NCBI GenBank assembly: GCA_965214025.1
Contig: CBDCAW010000057.1
Span: forward strand, 90,672-154,671
From: Granulosicoccus sp965214025
GTDB lineage: Bacteria > Pseudomonadota > Gammaproteobacteria > Granulosicoccales > Granulosicoccaceae
Reading direction: 5' to 3'
Length of the DNA: 64,000 bases
Shown here piece after piece: positions 43,482-52,119 of this stretch. The notes under the pieces were generated by a model. That model was not told where the DNA came from. It worked only from the letters and a program-made list of their open reading frames with translations, and searched no databases. The translations under genes and the position numbers were made by a program. Within the stretch, counting starts at the first letter, position 1, and every line of letters begins with the position of its first letter.

Positions 43482-44306
43482 TTATCCTGTCGCCCCGGTG
43501 TCGCGCTCGAAGCGATAGGCCGACATGCCGACGCTCCCCCACGAAAAGCTTGCATGGGTACGTGTTGCGCTCGATCCCTGCCCCGCAGCGCCAAGCGCCA
43601 CGTACAGCGGCAACAGGTGCTCCGGACTGGGATGAGCGCGACTGTAATGTGGGTGGGTATGGGGGTGCAGCGCATTCGTCAGGCCGTCGCCCGTCGGGTT
43701 GCCGGTCAGATTGTCGTACAGCCAGTTGTCGAAGTCCTGGGCCCAGTCCGGTGGCGGCGATCCCTCGCGGGCGAGGTCTCTCAGCGAATGCGTGGTGGAG
43801 CCCGAGCCGATGACCAGCCACCCTTCCAAGCCCAGTGGTTCGAGCGCACTGCCGAGCCGGAGGTGCTCGGCGGGCGTGCCGCCGCGCAGCAACGACAATT
43901 GCACGACCGGCACGTCGGCCGCCGGCCACGCCAGTAGCAGCGGCACCCACACGCCGTGATCGAAGCCTCGCGAAGCGTCAGTCCGCGGCTCGAAGCCCGC
44001 CTCGTGGAGCAATTCGAGGGTACGGTCGAGCAGTGCCGGATCGGTCCGGGCAGGGTAGTGCATCGCATTGAGCTCCCTGCTGAAACCTGCGAAGTCATGC
44101 ACGGTTGGAGGCGTGGGATGCGACGTGATCGTCGCCATGCGCTCCTCCCAGTGCGCTGAGATGATGAGAATGCCGCGCGGCGGCGCGGGCAGGGTTGCCG
44201 CCACACTGCCCAGAAAATGATGTGCCGCGATGCGGCTCACGGCAAGATCCGGAGCGCCGTGCGGGAGGAACAGGGTAGGTTGTTGCAGGTCGGTTGCGGT
44301 AGACAT
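43482..44306 (-). CDS. DODA-type extradiol dioxygenase (class III)
   Basis: 274 residues from the ATG at 44306 with GAGG upstream. Class III signature: LFLPHGAPDL (first His), IISAHWEE (second His), a conserved FDHGVWVPLLL (third His) and a C-terminal region around IGSGSTTHSLRDL. Bacterial members (YgiD) open DOPA at the 4,5 position; the substrate here may be another catechol. Divergent from msrA. Confidence 0.85.
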   Translation of the reverse strand: MSTATDLQQPTLFLPHGAPDLAVSRIAAHHFLGSVAATLPAPPRGILIISAHWEERMATITSHPTPPTVHDFAGFSRELNAMHYPARTDPALLDRTLELLHEAGFEPRTDASRGFDHGVWVPLLLAWPAADVPVVQLSLLRGGTPAEHLRLGSALEPLGLEGWLVIGSGSTTHSLRDLAREGSPPPDWAQDFDNWLYDNLTGNPTGDGLTNALHPHTHPHYSRAHPSPEHLLPLYVALGAAGQGSSATRTHASFSWGSVGMSAYRFERDTGATG

Positions 44307-44398
44307 TAGCGGGTGAGCCTCGGTGTGGTGTTGGGTCATGCAACCAAATCGTCGGAACGCAATCACAGGTTCAGACACATCAGGTTTCCGTATACACA

Positions 44399-44998
44399 AT
44401 GAATTCGATCAAACGTTGCTTCATCGCCATGCTTCTACCCATGGCTGCATTGCTCTCGCCCCAGGCCGTCGCCGATACCACGGTACTTGCCGGTGGCTGT
44501 TTCTGGTGCATGGAGAAAGATTTCGAGACACTTGATGGTGTCAGCGAGGTCGTGTCGGGCTTTACCGGCGGCACGGCCGAGAACCCTACCTACGGTGGCG
44601 ATCACACCGGCCACTACGAGGCGGTGGAGATCAGTTACGATCCTGATGTCGTCAGCTACCAGGAACTGCTCGATCATTTCTGGGTGAATATCGATCCGTT
44701 CGATGCGAAGGGTCAGTTCTGTGACAAGGGCCCGAGCTATCTGAGCGCTGTTTTCGTGGCCGATGAGCAGGAGCGAACGCTTGCCGAGCAGTCGAAGCAG
44801 CGAGTAGCCGAGCGCTTCTCCGATGAGACGGTGGTGACGCCGATTCTGCCTGCCACCAAGTTCTACCCGATCAAGGGCGACGAGATTCATCATCAGGATT
44901 ACTACAAGAAAAGTGCATTACGCTACAAGGCTTATCGCTGGAGCTGCGGCCGTGATCAGCGCCTGAAAGAGATCTGGGGCGACGACGCGACGGTGTAG
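44399..44998 (+). CDS. msrA: Peptide methionine (S)-S-oxide reductase, exported
   Basis: 199 residues. A signal peptide (MNSIKRCFIAMLLPMAALLSPQAVA) precedes the catalytic motif AGGCFWCMEKDFE, so this MsrA repairs oxidised methionine in the periplasm. Further family elements: GFTGGTAENPTYGGDHTGH, HFWVNIDPFDAKGQFCDKGPSY, and a resolving-Cys region near the C terminus (RWSCGRDQRL). No MsrB is fused or adjacent. Confidence 0.92.
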   Translation: MNSIKRCFIAMLLPMAALLSPQAVADTTVLAGGCFWCMEKDFETLDGVSEVVSGFTGGTAENPTYGGDHTGHYEAVEISYDPDVVSYQELLDHFWVNIDPFDAKGQFCDKGPSYLSAVFVADEQERTLAEQSKQRVAERFSDETVVTPILPATKFYPIKGDEIHHQDYYKKSALRYKAYRWSCGRDQRLKEIWGDDATV

Positions 44999-45088
44999 CC
45001 AGACGGCTACGCTGCCGGCCGGCCGGACTGTTGCCCGGCACACTTCACTCGGTGGGGGGAGACGGGTAACGGCGCCGGCAAGGCGCCC

Positions 45089-45106
45089 CTGCCCGTCTTC
45101 GGGCAG
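45089..45106. terminator. Hairpin between msrA and yceI
   Basis: CTGCCCG (45089-45095), loop TCTT, CGGGCAG (45100-45106) form a perfect 7-bp stem with a tetraloop between two converging genes. There is only a weak T-rich stretch nearby, so it is a probable but unproven bidirectional terminator. Confidence 0.55.
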
Positions 45107-45120
45107 AGGCTGCCTGTACT

Positions 45121-45747
45121 TTATTGGGCCTTGACCATCTCGGCAGTGAGCGAGATGTTCACCTGATCACTGACGTTCGGAGCGAACTTGTCCAGGCCGT
45201 AGTCGGAACGCAACACGCTGCCCGAGCCTGCGATGCCGATGACCGGATCGCCGCTCATCGGATGTTCAGTTGCCGCGTTAAGAGTGACATTGAGCGTAAC
45301 CGGGCTCGACTCGCCCTTGATCGTCAAGTCGCCATCGACCGTGTAGGTACCGTCGTCGCTGGCGGATACGGCGCTGGACTGGAAGGTGATGTCAGGGTGG
45401 TTCTCGACATCGAAGAATTCTGCGCCGATCAGCTCTTGCTGCCATATCTCGGAGCCTGCGACGATACTGGACGGGTCGATCGTCATGTCGATCGTCGTAT
45501 TCTCGACGTTCTCGGCATCGAGCTCCATGTCGATCGTGAAATCGTCGAAGGCAAGGACCGGGTTGGACAGCCCGAGATGGTTATAGGTGAAGTGAATGTA
45601 CGAGTGAATCGAGTCGCTCTGGTAGTTTCCCGCCGGTACGGCTGTCAGATCGACTGTAGGTAGATCATTTGCAAGGACGCTTCCATGCGAGAAAAGCAGC
45701 GGAGAGACGAGCGCGCTGGTGAGAACGATTTTTGAGATGGAGTTCAT
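45121..45747 (-). CDS. YceI-family periplasmic lipid-binding protein
   Basis: 208 residues: signal peptide to about residue 26 (cleavage near LAND), then a YceI lipocalin-like barrel (YQSDSIHSYIHFTYNHLGLSNP; FEDFTIDMELD-like strand; DGDLTIKGESSPVTL; GSGSVLRSDYGLDKFAP). YceI proteins bind isoprenoid or fatty-acid ligands in the periplasm. Same strand as, and 64 bp downstream of, the glutathionyl-hydroquinone reductase gene. Confidence 0.88.
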   Translation of the reverse strand: MNSISKIVLTSALVSPLLFSHGSVLANDLPTVDLTAVPAGNYQSDSIHSYIHFTYNHLGLSNPVLAFDDFTIDMELDAENVENTTIDMTIDPSSIVAGSEIWQQELIGAEFFDVENHPDITFQSSAVSASDDGTYTVDGDLTIKGESSPVTLNVTLNAATEHPMSGDPVIGIAGSGSVLRSDYGLDKFAPNVSDQVNISLTAEMVKAQ

Positions 45748-45811
45748 GCTGAAGGTTTCCGGATGGGTGAGAAAACAGGCAAGTGTTGCCCGAGAGTTGC
45801 TCGCGCCTGAT

Positions 45812-46786
45812 TCAGGCGAGTTGCGTAGTGCTTATGGTCAAAGGTGAGTCAGGTCCGACCGGCACGATGCCGGTGGGATTGATCGCCTTGATGGAGTAGT
45901 AGCCTTGCTTGATGTGTTCGATGTCGACCGTCCGGGCAACGCCCGGCATGCGCATGACCCGCGACGTATAGGCGGAAAGCCCGGGATAGTCGCGTAGCTG
46001 ACGCACGTTGCACTTGAACAGTCCGTGATAGGCGGCGTCGAAACGAGCGAGGGTCACGAACAGTCTGATATCGGTCTCGACGAATACATCGCCGAAGAGC
46101 CATTCGCGCCCGTCCGCCAGCCGTTGCTCGAGGGCGTCGAGCATACTGAAGACGCCGGTAACGGCTTCCTCGTAGGCTTCCTGGGTGGTAGCGAACCCGG
46201 CCTGGTAGACGCCGTTGTTCAGTTGGTCGTAGAGTTTCGCGTTCAGCGCGTCGATCTCCGAACGCAAGGCTTCCGGATACAGGGAGTACGTCTGCGTTGC
46301 CAGTTTCCCGAAGCCTGAATCCAGGATACGCACGATATCGGCAGACTCATTGCTGACGATGCGACCGCTCTTCTTGTCCCAGAGTACCGGTACCGTCGCA
46401 CGGCCCGAGTAGTGCGGGTCTGTATCCGTGTAGAGCTGATGAACGTACGAGCGCCCCCCGAAAGGGTCTTCCTGGCTTCCACTGATTCCGGAACCGAACG
46501 CCCAGCCCTGCTTCCCGAGCCACGGCTCCACCACCGATACCGAAATGACGTCATCCAGCCCCTTGAGAGCACGCGCGATCAGCGTACGGTTCGCCCAGGG
46601 GCAGATCAATGCGACATAGAGGTGGTACCGTCCAGCCTCAGCGGGCAGCACGTCACCGATGCCTTCGAATTCGGGGGGGTCGCCGATCCATCCGCGAAAC
46701 CCGGCATCCTTGCGAAGGAAACGGCCTTTGTCGTCGGTGCCCTGCACGGGGTGAAAATCGGTAGCCCATTGTCCGTTGACCAGCAT
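45812..46786 (-). CDS. yqjG: Glutathionyl-hydroquinone reductase (Xi-class GST, YqjG type)
   Basis: 324 residues from the ATG at 46786, with AGGAAGG 9 bp upstream. The catalytic CPWA motif (LICPWANRTLIARALKGL) and W.FG (WAFGSGISG) plus the GRATVPVLWDKKSGRIVSNESADI stretch are diagnostic. It reduces glutathionyl-hydroquinones to hydroquinones using glutathione, often serving aromatic or quinone detoxification. Fits the aromatic and quinone-related gene content downstream. Confidence 0.92.
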   Translation of the reverse strand: MLVNGQWATDFHPVQGTDDKGRFLRKDAGFRGWIGDPPEFEGIGDVLPAEAGRYHLYVALICPWANRTLIARALKGLDDVISVSVVEPWLGKQGWAFGSGISGSQEDPFGGRSYVHQLYTDTDPHYSGRATVPVLWDKKSGRIVSNESADIVRILDSGFGKLATQTYSLYPEALRSEIDALNAKLYDQLNNGVYQAGFATTQEAYEEAVTGVFSMLDALEQRLADGREWLFGDVFVETDIRLFVTLARFDAAYHGLFKCNVRQLRDYPGLSAYTSRVMRMPGVARTVDIEHIKQGYYSIKAINPTGIVPVGPDSPLTISTTQLA

Positions 46787-46912
46787 GTTGAAGCCTTCCT
46801 GTCGTTTTATTTGATGTCGTCGATACTGGAACGGGTCGACGCGCGTCAGCTTGCGCGGCAAGCTCCCCACCGGCGCACCGGTGGAGTCCAGCAGGGCACC
46901 TTGCCCCGGGTT

Positions 46913-47551
46913 CTAGCGCTCGAGCCACACGGGAACGATGTTGGTGCCGCGCCCCAGGCCGTAGCCGAGACGGATGTTCATCATCGCCAGTGGCTCCAGC
47001 AATCGTGCGCTGTCGAGCGGGCCGGCATCGACGGGATCGAATCCCATGCTCTCCGCAAGAGCGGCAACGCTTGCCTTCGCGTCGGCATCGTCTGCGGCCA
47101 GAAAGGTCTGCGCCTTGTGCTGTCCAAAGGTCGCGCTGTCAGCGTAGACACCAGCGAAAATCGTGTTGAACCCCTTGACTACCAGGGAGGAAGGCAGGAT
47201 CGTTTGAATGGCCTCGCCGGCGGAGGTGGTATGGCCGAGGCTGAGACCTGAGAAATCCGCCTTGACCGGGTTCGTCACATCGACGATGACCTTGCCGGAA
47301 AAGTCGTGCTCTGCCGCCAGCGCTTCCATTGCGGAATAGGGCACTGCCAGAAAGACGATGTCCGACGTCTGCAACGCCTTGGCTATTTCTGCACCTCGAA
47401 CCTCGACTTGGTGCTCGTCCTGCAAACGTCGAACAAACACCTGCGCTGCTTCGTCTGTGCGTGCACCTACATACACATCGTGACCTGCGCGGGCCAGAGA
47501 TACCGCAAGCCCTGTGCCGATGTTTCCCGTACCGATGATTGTCGTTTTCAC
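46913..47551 (-). CDS. F420-dependent NADP oxidoreductase-like protein
   Basis: 212 residues with the Rossmann start TIIGTGNIGTGLAVSLARAGHDVYVGAR, VFLAVPYSAMEAL, VIVDVTNPVK and FNTIFAG, the NADP_oxidored_coenzyme_F420 family. In proteobacteria, which mostly lack F420, members are NADPH-dependent reductases of uncertain substrate. Adjacent to yqjG on the same strand (126 bp gap). Confidence 0.8.
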   Translation of the reverse strand: MKTTIIGTGNIGTGLAVSLARAGHDVYVGARTDEAAQVFVRRLQDEHQVEVRGAEIAKALQTSDIVFLAVPYSAMEALAAEHDFSGKVIVDVTNPVKADFSGLSLGHTTSAGEAIQTILPSSLVVKGFNTIFAGVYADSATFGQHKAQTFLAADDADAKASVAALAESMGFDPVDAGPLDSARLLEPLAMMNIRLGYGLGRGTNIVPVWLER

Positions 47552-48292
47552 GTTTCACGCCCCTGATCGTTGCGAGTGATCCTCGCGGATGAATGTCGTC
47601 GGAAGTCGGTATCACAGGTACGCCGTGTGGCGTGGACCCTGATCGCTGTCTTTCGACCTTGATCCAGTATCGACTGAATGGTCGCCCGGATAAATGTGCA
47701 ACGTGGCGAATCAGTGTCGCGTCTGGCGAGACGGTGAGCCGAGTGACTCAATGGGATGTGCGGCCAGGTTCTCGCAGGTCCGCTGGCGCGACTTTCCTGC
47801 CCCGGTCGTTCCGACGATGGGCGCAGAACCAGGCCTTCCGGTAGTGGAAAGGCAGGAGCCTTTCGGGGGTGTACGTCGTTAAACAGGCATCACCAGCACT
47901 GGAGGGCTGCCACCGCTGGGTCAACTCAGGCTTGCGCTATCGCGTATCGGCCGGATCGGGTAACTCGGATACGTCTGGTTGACACTTTCTGCAAAGGGAG
48001 AAAGAGATCACACCAGGAAATGAGAAGCCGGCATCGAACACCGCGTATGGCAAGGGCGGGGGGCATTTATCGCCTTCGCGGTGCAGTCGCGAAATGTATG
48101 CAGTCGATGCCGAAGTTGTTCCGGTAGCGCCAGGCCGATGTCGGCCGCCATGGCGCCGGCACCGGATCGTACCGATCGCCCCGCCGGCAGATCAGGCAAG
48201 TGTCGCGACACCCCCGGAGCCTTCGCGGTTACGGCAACACTGCAGGGTATGCCTGTTGACGGGATAGCCCTGCAGTGCGACGACCGGCTCGT
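47552..48292. other. 741-bp stretch without a convincing gene
   Basis: Short open frames on both strands have no recognisable domain and no good ribosome-binding site. A small perfect hairpin (GAAAGGC 47847-47853, loop AGGA, GCCTTTC 47858-47864) is present. Promoters for the F420-reductase-like gene must lie at its left end. It separates the quinone/stress genes from the aromatic locus and may hold a degraded gene or small RNA, but I see nothing I can support. Confidence 0.5.
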
Positions 48293-49333
48293 TCAGGCAG
48301 GAATGGAGCCGGTAGGATCGCTCTTGCGTTCCGTGTCGGTTTCGGTCTCCTGTGCCGCCTCGATGACGGGGGTGCCGTAGACGAAGAAATCCTGCGGCAG
48401 TTCGGCGCCGATCCACATGATGCCTTCGGCCGTCTGTTCCGGTTTCCAGGTCACGGGCTCCCAGGTGGGGTCGAAGATCAGGTAGCCGGAATCCCCGAAG
48501 AGTTCGATGCGATTGCCACCGGGCTCGATCACGTAGAGGAACAGCCCCTGCGAGATACCGTGCTTGCCGGGACCGGCCTCGACCTTGATGCCTTCCTGAA
48601 CGCACAGTTCAGCCACGTCCATCAGGTGCTGTGGAATTCCGTACCAGAAGGCCACGTGGTGCAGGCGGCCCCGACTGCCGCTGGCATCGAGCATGAAGGC
48701 AACGTCGTGCGCGAGCTGGGATGTGCGGGTCCAGGCGGCAAGTTCGCCACCCTCCTCGTTGAGCAGAACGCGTTCGCTGAGGCGGAAGGACAGCTGGTCG
48801 ACCATCATGTTCTTCATGGCCGTGACGTCCGAGCACATGTAGTTCACATGATCGATGCGACGAACGGGGACGCCGTGGGCAGGTCGCCTCGACGGCCGGT
48901 TTCGCAGGCTGGTGCGATCCTCCTCTGCCACCTGTGCGTACTCGACGTCCCAGATCAGTTTCATCGGGTGGCCGTCGGGCGAATGAAACAGATAGGCCTG
49001 TCCGTGGCCGAAGTCCGATTCGATCCAGCCGTCGCCGAGCCCCGCCTGTTCCAGCACCTCGGCACGCCGCTTCAGGGCCTGCATCGACTGGGTGCGAAAG
49101 GTGGTGACGCCTCCGCCATTCGATTTCGAATCTGTGATCTTCAACGAATAGCGGTACGGGTCTTCGTAGGCACGAAGATAGGTGGCATCGGCCTGTCGTT
49201 CGACGACATACATGCCGAGCAGCTTTTCGAAAAAGGCGACACTCTGGTCGCGTGACGGAGAGTACAGCTCCATCATCGCCAGATGAGAAATCTCGAAAGG
49301 TACTGCTTCACGATCCTGGGCGGGTTGATTCAT
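48293..49333 (-). CDS. Type I extradiol ring-cleavage dioxygenase (catechol 2,3-dioxygenase family)
   Basis: 346 residues with two VOC modules. The C-terminal catalytic module has the iron ligands: His in RRIDHVNYMC, His in GRLHHVAFWYG and Glu in EPGGNRIELFG; the nearby Tyr (LFLYVIEPGGN) completes the site. Opens a catechol-type ring in the meta position. ATG 49333 follows AGGAGA. Just upstream are a TTGACT/TAAGCT promoter and an AATATCGATATT palindrome. The C terminus has an extra Glu/Thr-rich tail. Confidence 0.88.
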   Translation of the reverse strand: MNQPAQDREAVPFEISHLAMMELYSPSRDQSVAFFEKLLGMYVVERQADATYLRAYEDPYRYSLKITDSKSNGGGVTTFRTQSMQALKRRAEVLEQAGLGDGWIESDFGHGQAYLFHSPDGHPMKLIWDVEYAQVAEEDRTSLRNRPSRRPAHGVPVRRIDHVNYMCSDVTAMKNMMVDQLSFRLSERVLLNEEGGELAAWTRTSQLAHDVAFMLDASGSRGRLHHVAFWYGIPQHLMDVAELCVQEGIKVEAGPGKHGISQGLFLYVIEPGGNRIELFGDSGYLIFDPTWEPVTWKPEQTAEGIMWIGAELPQDFFVYGTPVIEAAQETETDTERKSDPTGSIPA

Positions 49334-49386
49334 GTTTTGTCTCCTGAGGGGCGGCGATTCGTCTCCCGAACGAAATCGGCAACCGA

Positions 49387-49432
49387 GCTTAGGCGGAGTC
49401 ACGACACCTAGTCAACAATAATATCGATATTT
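49387..49432 (-). promoter_or_regulatory. Promoter and operator of the extradiol dioxygenase gene
   Basis: Reading the minus strand: palindrome AATATCGATATT (49432-49421), 4 nt, TTGACT as -35 (49416-49411), 18 nt, TAAGCT as -10 (49392-49387). The same palindrome with the same 4-nt offset to a TTGAC box occurs at 50271 on the other strand. The GntR/FCD regulator encoded between them is the likely ligand-controlled binder (inference). Confidence 0.7.
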
Positions 49433-49471
49433 TTGAACGCGTGTGCTACACCGCTCGTTGATCGATCGCGT

Positions 49472-50146
49472 TCACTCGCCGGCTATCCGGCGAAATACGT
49501 TCAAGGTCTTGAGAATATGGCTGGCGGCCAACCCGCAAGCGGCATTGACGTCGGCGGTCCAGAGCGGCATCGCGGATCATCCGGTGTTCGGACTGCACGT
49601 CTCGAGGGATCGTCAGCCCCGAGTCAATGTGATTCGCCGATAGCGCTCGGCTTGCTGGATCAGCAGATCGTAGATGCGGTGCAGCCAGGGGGAGGCGCAG
49701 TTCGACAGCAACGCGGCATGAAACTCGCGGTTGCGTACTTCCCAGAGCTCATGTACCTCCTGCTGCGTTGCCGGCCATTGCGACTCGACAGTCGATAGCG
49801 CCTCGTAGGCCGACTCCACCCGGGCCTCCCAGTCGGCATCTGCCGCCATCAGCGATAGCCGCATGGCTTCTATTTCGACAAGACGGCGTGTATGACACAA
49901 GTCTTCGAAATCCTCGATGGAGATGGGCGCGACGTGGAAGCCGCGCTGGCCTTCGAAGGTGACCAGCCGTTCGCCGGCGAGTTTCGTCAGCGCCTCGCGC
50001 ACGGTGGTGCCGCTGAAACCATGTCGCACCTTTATCGATTCGACCCTGAGCCTGTCACCCGGAGCCAGTTCGCCGGTCAGAATTTCCCGGCGTAGCCCTT
50101 CGTAGACCTGCTCGGCCAGGGTGCGGCCCTGCACTGTGTCTGCCAT
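49472..50146 (-). pseudogene. GntR/FCD regulator with two apparent frameshifts
   Basis: The first 177 residues are intact: winged-helix (EQVYEGLRREILTGELAPGDRL, GTTVREALTKLAGERLV), then the FCD ligand domain with metal-binding His (REFHAALLSN). The frame then stops at 49613. Downstream, a shifted frame encodes LTIPRDVQSEHRMIRDAALD, and a third frame ADVNAACGLAASHILKTLNVF, which together complete the FCD domain to a normal length of about 224 residues. The shifts fall at a C4 run (49617-49620; one base short) and a GG (49556-49557; one base extra). As written the protein lacks its last helices. Confidence 0.75.
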
Positions 50147-50270
50147 GTTCGGTGTTCTCGTCTGTGCCGTGCCGGCGGTCCGGGCGGTAAACCGGTTGCC
50201 GGTACATCGACTGCGGAGCAGGTTATGTTCTCATTTTGTAGAGACGCATGAATGGTCGCTCAAACGCCAT

Positions 50271-50315
50271 AATATCGATATTTTGGTTGACGTCCGCCAA
50301 ACTGATCGATTAGCT
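50271..50315 (+). promoter_or_regulatory. Promoter and operator of the meta-pathway hydratase gene
   Basis: AATATCGATATT (50271-50282), 4 nt, TTGACG (-35, 50287-50292), 17 nt, TTAGCT (weak -10, 50310-50315). It lies between the divergent gntR and hydratase genes, so one bound regulator could control both. It is the mirror of the element at 49387-49432. Confidence 0.65.
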
Positions 50316-50384
50316 TGTTCGGGCACAAAGTTCCCGCCGTTCGCCGACCACGGGTCCGCGACGGCAGTCCACGAGGCCTCGCAG

Positions 50385-51167
50385 ATGAGTAACGAGAACA
50401 TTCAGGCGGCAGCAGAACGGCTGCTTCAGGCCGCGAACGAAGGAGCGCCGTGTCGGCCGGTCCGCGATCTTCTCGGCGACGATGTAAATGCCGCGTATGG
50501 TGTTCAGCAGCTGATCACCCGGCAGAGCGTGAACGCCGGGCAACGTATCGTCGGCCGCAAGATCGGCCTGACCTCACCGAAGGTGCAGGCGCAGCTCGGC
50601 GTGAACCAACCGGACTTCGGAGTGCTTTTCGCCGACATGCTTGTCGGGGAAGGGATTCCCGTGCAGCCGGGGAGGGTACTGCAGCCTAAGATCGAGGCGG
50701 AGATCGCCATCGTGCTCGCGCAGGATCTCGACATGGAACACGTGACCTTGGTCGACGTTCTCTGCGCGACGCGCTACGTGCTGCCAGCCCTCGAGATCGT
50801 CGGAAGCCGCATTCTCGACTGGGACATCGGCATCGTGGACACTGTGGCGGACAACGCATCTTCCGGGCTGTTCGTGCTCGGTGGCCCGGCACGCTCGCCG
50901 GTCGATATCGACTTCAGAAACGCTACCATGTCGCTCCGCAAGGGTGGGGAAGTCGTCTCCGAGGGTACCGGGGCGGCCTGCCTGGGCCATCCGCTGAACG
51001 CAGCCGTATGGCTCGCGAACGAGTTGCAACGGCGGGAAGATTCACTGAGGGCAGGGGATATCGTACTGACCGGCGCGCTTGGCCCGATGGTACCCGTCAC
51101 ACCCGGCGATTCCTTTGACGCACAGATCGACGGGGTAGGGCATGTGTCCATCTCGTTCGCACGGTAA
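50385..51167 (+). CDS. 2-oxopent-4-enoate hydratase family enzyme
   Basis: 260 residues of the hydratase/decarboxylase (FAH-like) fold: VGRKIGLTSPKVQAQLGV, PKIEAEIAIVL with the metal-binding Glu pair, ALEIVGSRI and VLTGALGP near the C terminus. It hydrates 2-hydroxypenta-2,4-dienoate to 4-hydroxy-2-oxovalerate; an oxalocrotonate decarboxylase role is the main alternative. The ATG at 50385 has GAGG upstream and matches family length. Followed 16 bp later by the C-C hydrolase. Confidence 0.85.
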   Translation: MSNENIQAAAERLLQAANEGAPCRPVRDLLGDDVNAAYGVQQLITRQSVNAGQRIVGRKIGLTSPKVQAQLGVNQPDFGVLFADMLVGEGIPVQPGRVLQPKIEAEIAIVLAQDLDMEHVTLVDVLCATRYVLPALEIVGSRILDWDIGIVDTVADNASSGLFVLGGPARSPVDIDFRNATMSLRKGGEVVSEGTGAACLGHPLNAAVWLANELQRREDSLRAGDIVLTGALGPMVPVTPGDSFDAQIDGVGHVSISFAR

Positions 51168-51183
51168 CCCGAGAGATCCAGCC

Positions 51184-52038
51184 ATGAACACCGCAGCAAC
51201 ATCGACAGACAATCCCGAGATCGGTCGTTTCGTGACCGCCAACGGCATTCGCACCAACGTACACGAGATGGGTGAAGACGGTCCGCCCGTACTTCTGATA
51301 CACGGATCGGGGCCCGGCGTCTCCGCATGGGCCAACTGGCGATTGAACATGCCGGTGCTGGCGGAAAGCTGCCGGGTCATCGCACCGGACTGCGTCGGAT
51401 TCGGCTACACGGACAGGCCGGAGGGCGTCACCTATGACCAGTCCACCTGGGTTGAGCACCTGCTCGGCGTCATGGACGCGCTCGACGTCGAGAAGGCCGA
51501 TATCGTCGGCAACTCGTTCGGCGGCAGCATGGCATTGGCGATGGCGATCCATCACCCCGAGCGCGTCAACCGTGTGGTATTGATGGGTAGCGTCGGTATC
51601 GAGTTCGAGCTGACGCCAGGGCTGGACACCTGCTGGGGCTATGAATCGTCGATCGAGAACATGCACGAACTCCTGGGCATCTTTGCCTACGACCAGTCCC
51701 TCGTCAGCGGCGATCTGGCGAAGCTACGGTATGAAGCGGCAGCGCGTCCGGGTGTGTGCGAGGCGTTCAGCGCGATGTTTCCGGCGCCGCGTCAGCGCTG
51801 GATCACTGCCCTGGCACACGACGAGCAGGCCATCGCGAAGATCGAGCACCCTGCTCTGATCCTGCACGGGCGAGAGGACAGGATCATCCCGCCGGCCAAT
51901 GCGCAGCGTCTCTTCGATCTGATCCCGAACAGCGAGATGCATCTGTTCGGTCATTGCGGGCACTGGACGCAGATCGAGCACAAGGATCGATTCAATACAC
52001 TGCTGACAGATTTCCTGAGCTATCGCGACGATACCTGA
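51184..52038 (+). CDS. Alpha/beta hydrolase, meta-cleavage C-C hydrolase type
   Basis: 284 residues. Oxyanion HGSGPGVSAWANW, nucleophile elbow GNSFGGSMAL, acid in HGREDRIIP and His in FGHCGHW make the full triad. Strongly of the DmpD/XylF/BphD group, which cleaves 2-hydroxymuconic semialdehyde or related ring-fission products to a dienoate plus an acid. It supplies the substrate for the upstream-encoded hydratase. Confidence 0.88.
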   Translation: MNTAATSTDNPEIGRFVTANGIRTNVHEMGEDGPPVLLIHGSGPGVSAWANWRLNMPVLAESCRVIAPDCVGFGYTDRPEGVTYDQSTWVEHLLGVMDALDVEKADIVGNSFGGSMALAMAIHHPERVNRVVLMGSVGIEFELTPGLDTCWGYESSIENMHELLGIFAYDQSLVSGDLAKLRYEAAARPGVCEAFSAMFPAPRQRWITALAHDEQAIAKIEHPALILHGREDRIIPPANAQRLFDLIPNSEMHLFGHCGHWTQIEHKDRFNTLLTDFLSYRDDT

Positions 52039-52063
52039 ACGTTCGATTTCAATTCTTGTACAC

Positions 52064-52095
52064 CGCCCTGGCCATTAGATCGAATGGTCAGGGCG
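52064..52095. terminator. Bidirectional hairpin between converging genes
   Basis: Arms 52064-52076 and 52083-52095 pair over 13 positions with one G-T, around a 6-nt loop. It sits in the 81-bp gap between the C-C hydrolase and the FAA-hydrolase gene, which converge. The trailing T-run is weak, as often in GC-rich genomes. Confidence 0.65.
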
Positions 52096-52119
52096 TCCTG
52101 TTTCCATCGATGGCAGTGC

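Noticed and set aside
47847..47864. Hairpin as a rho-independent terminator
   Set aside because: No T-run and no gene ends nearby; listed only as part of the empty interval.
48275..49255. 326-codon plus-strand frame opposite the extradiol dioxygenase
   Set aside because: The minus-strand gene carries iron ligands and a good ribosome-binding site, so the plus frame is a shadow.
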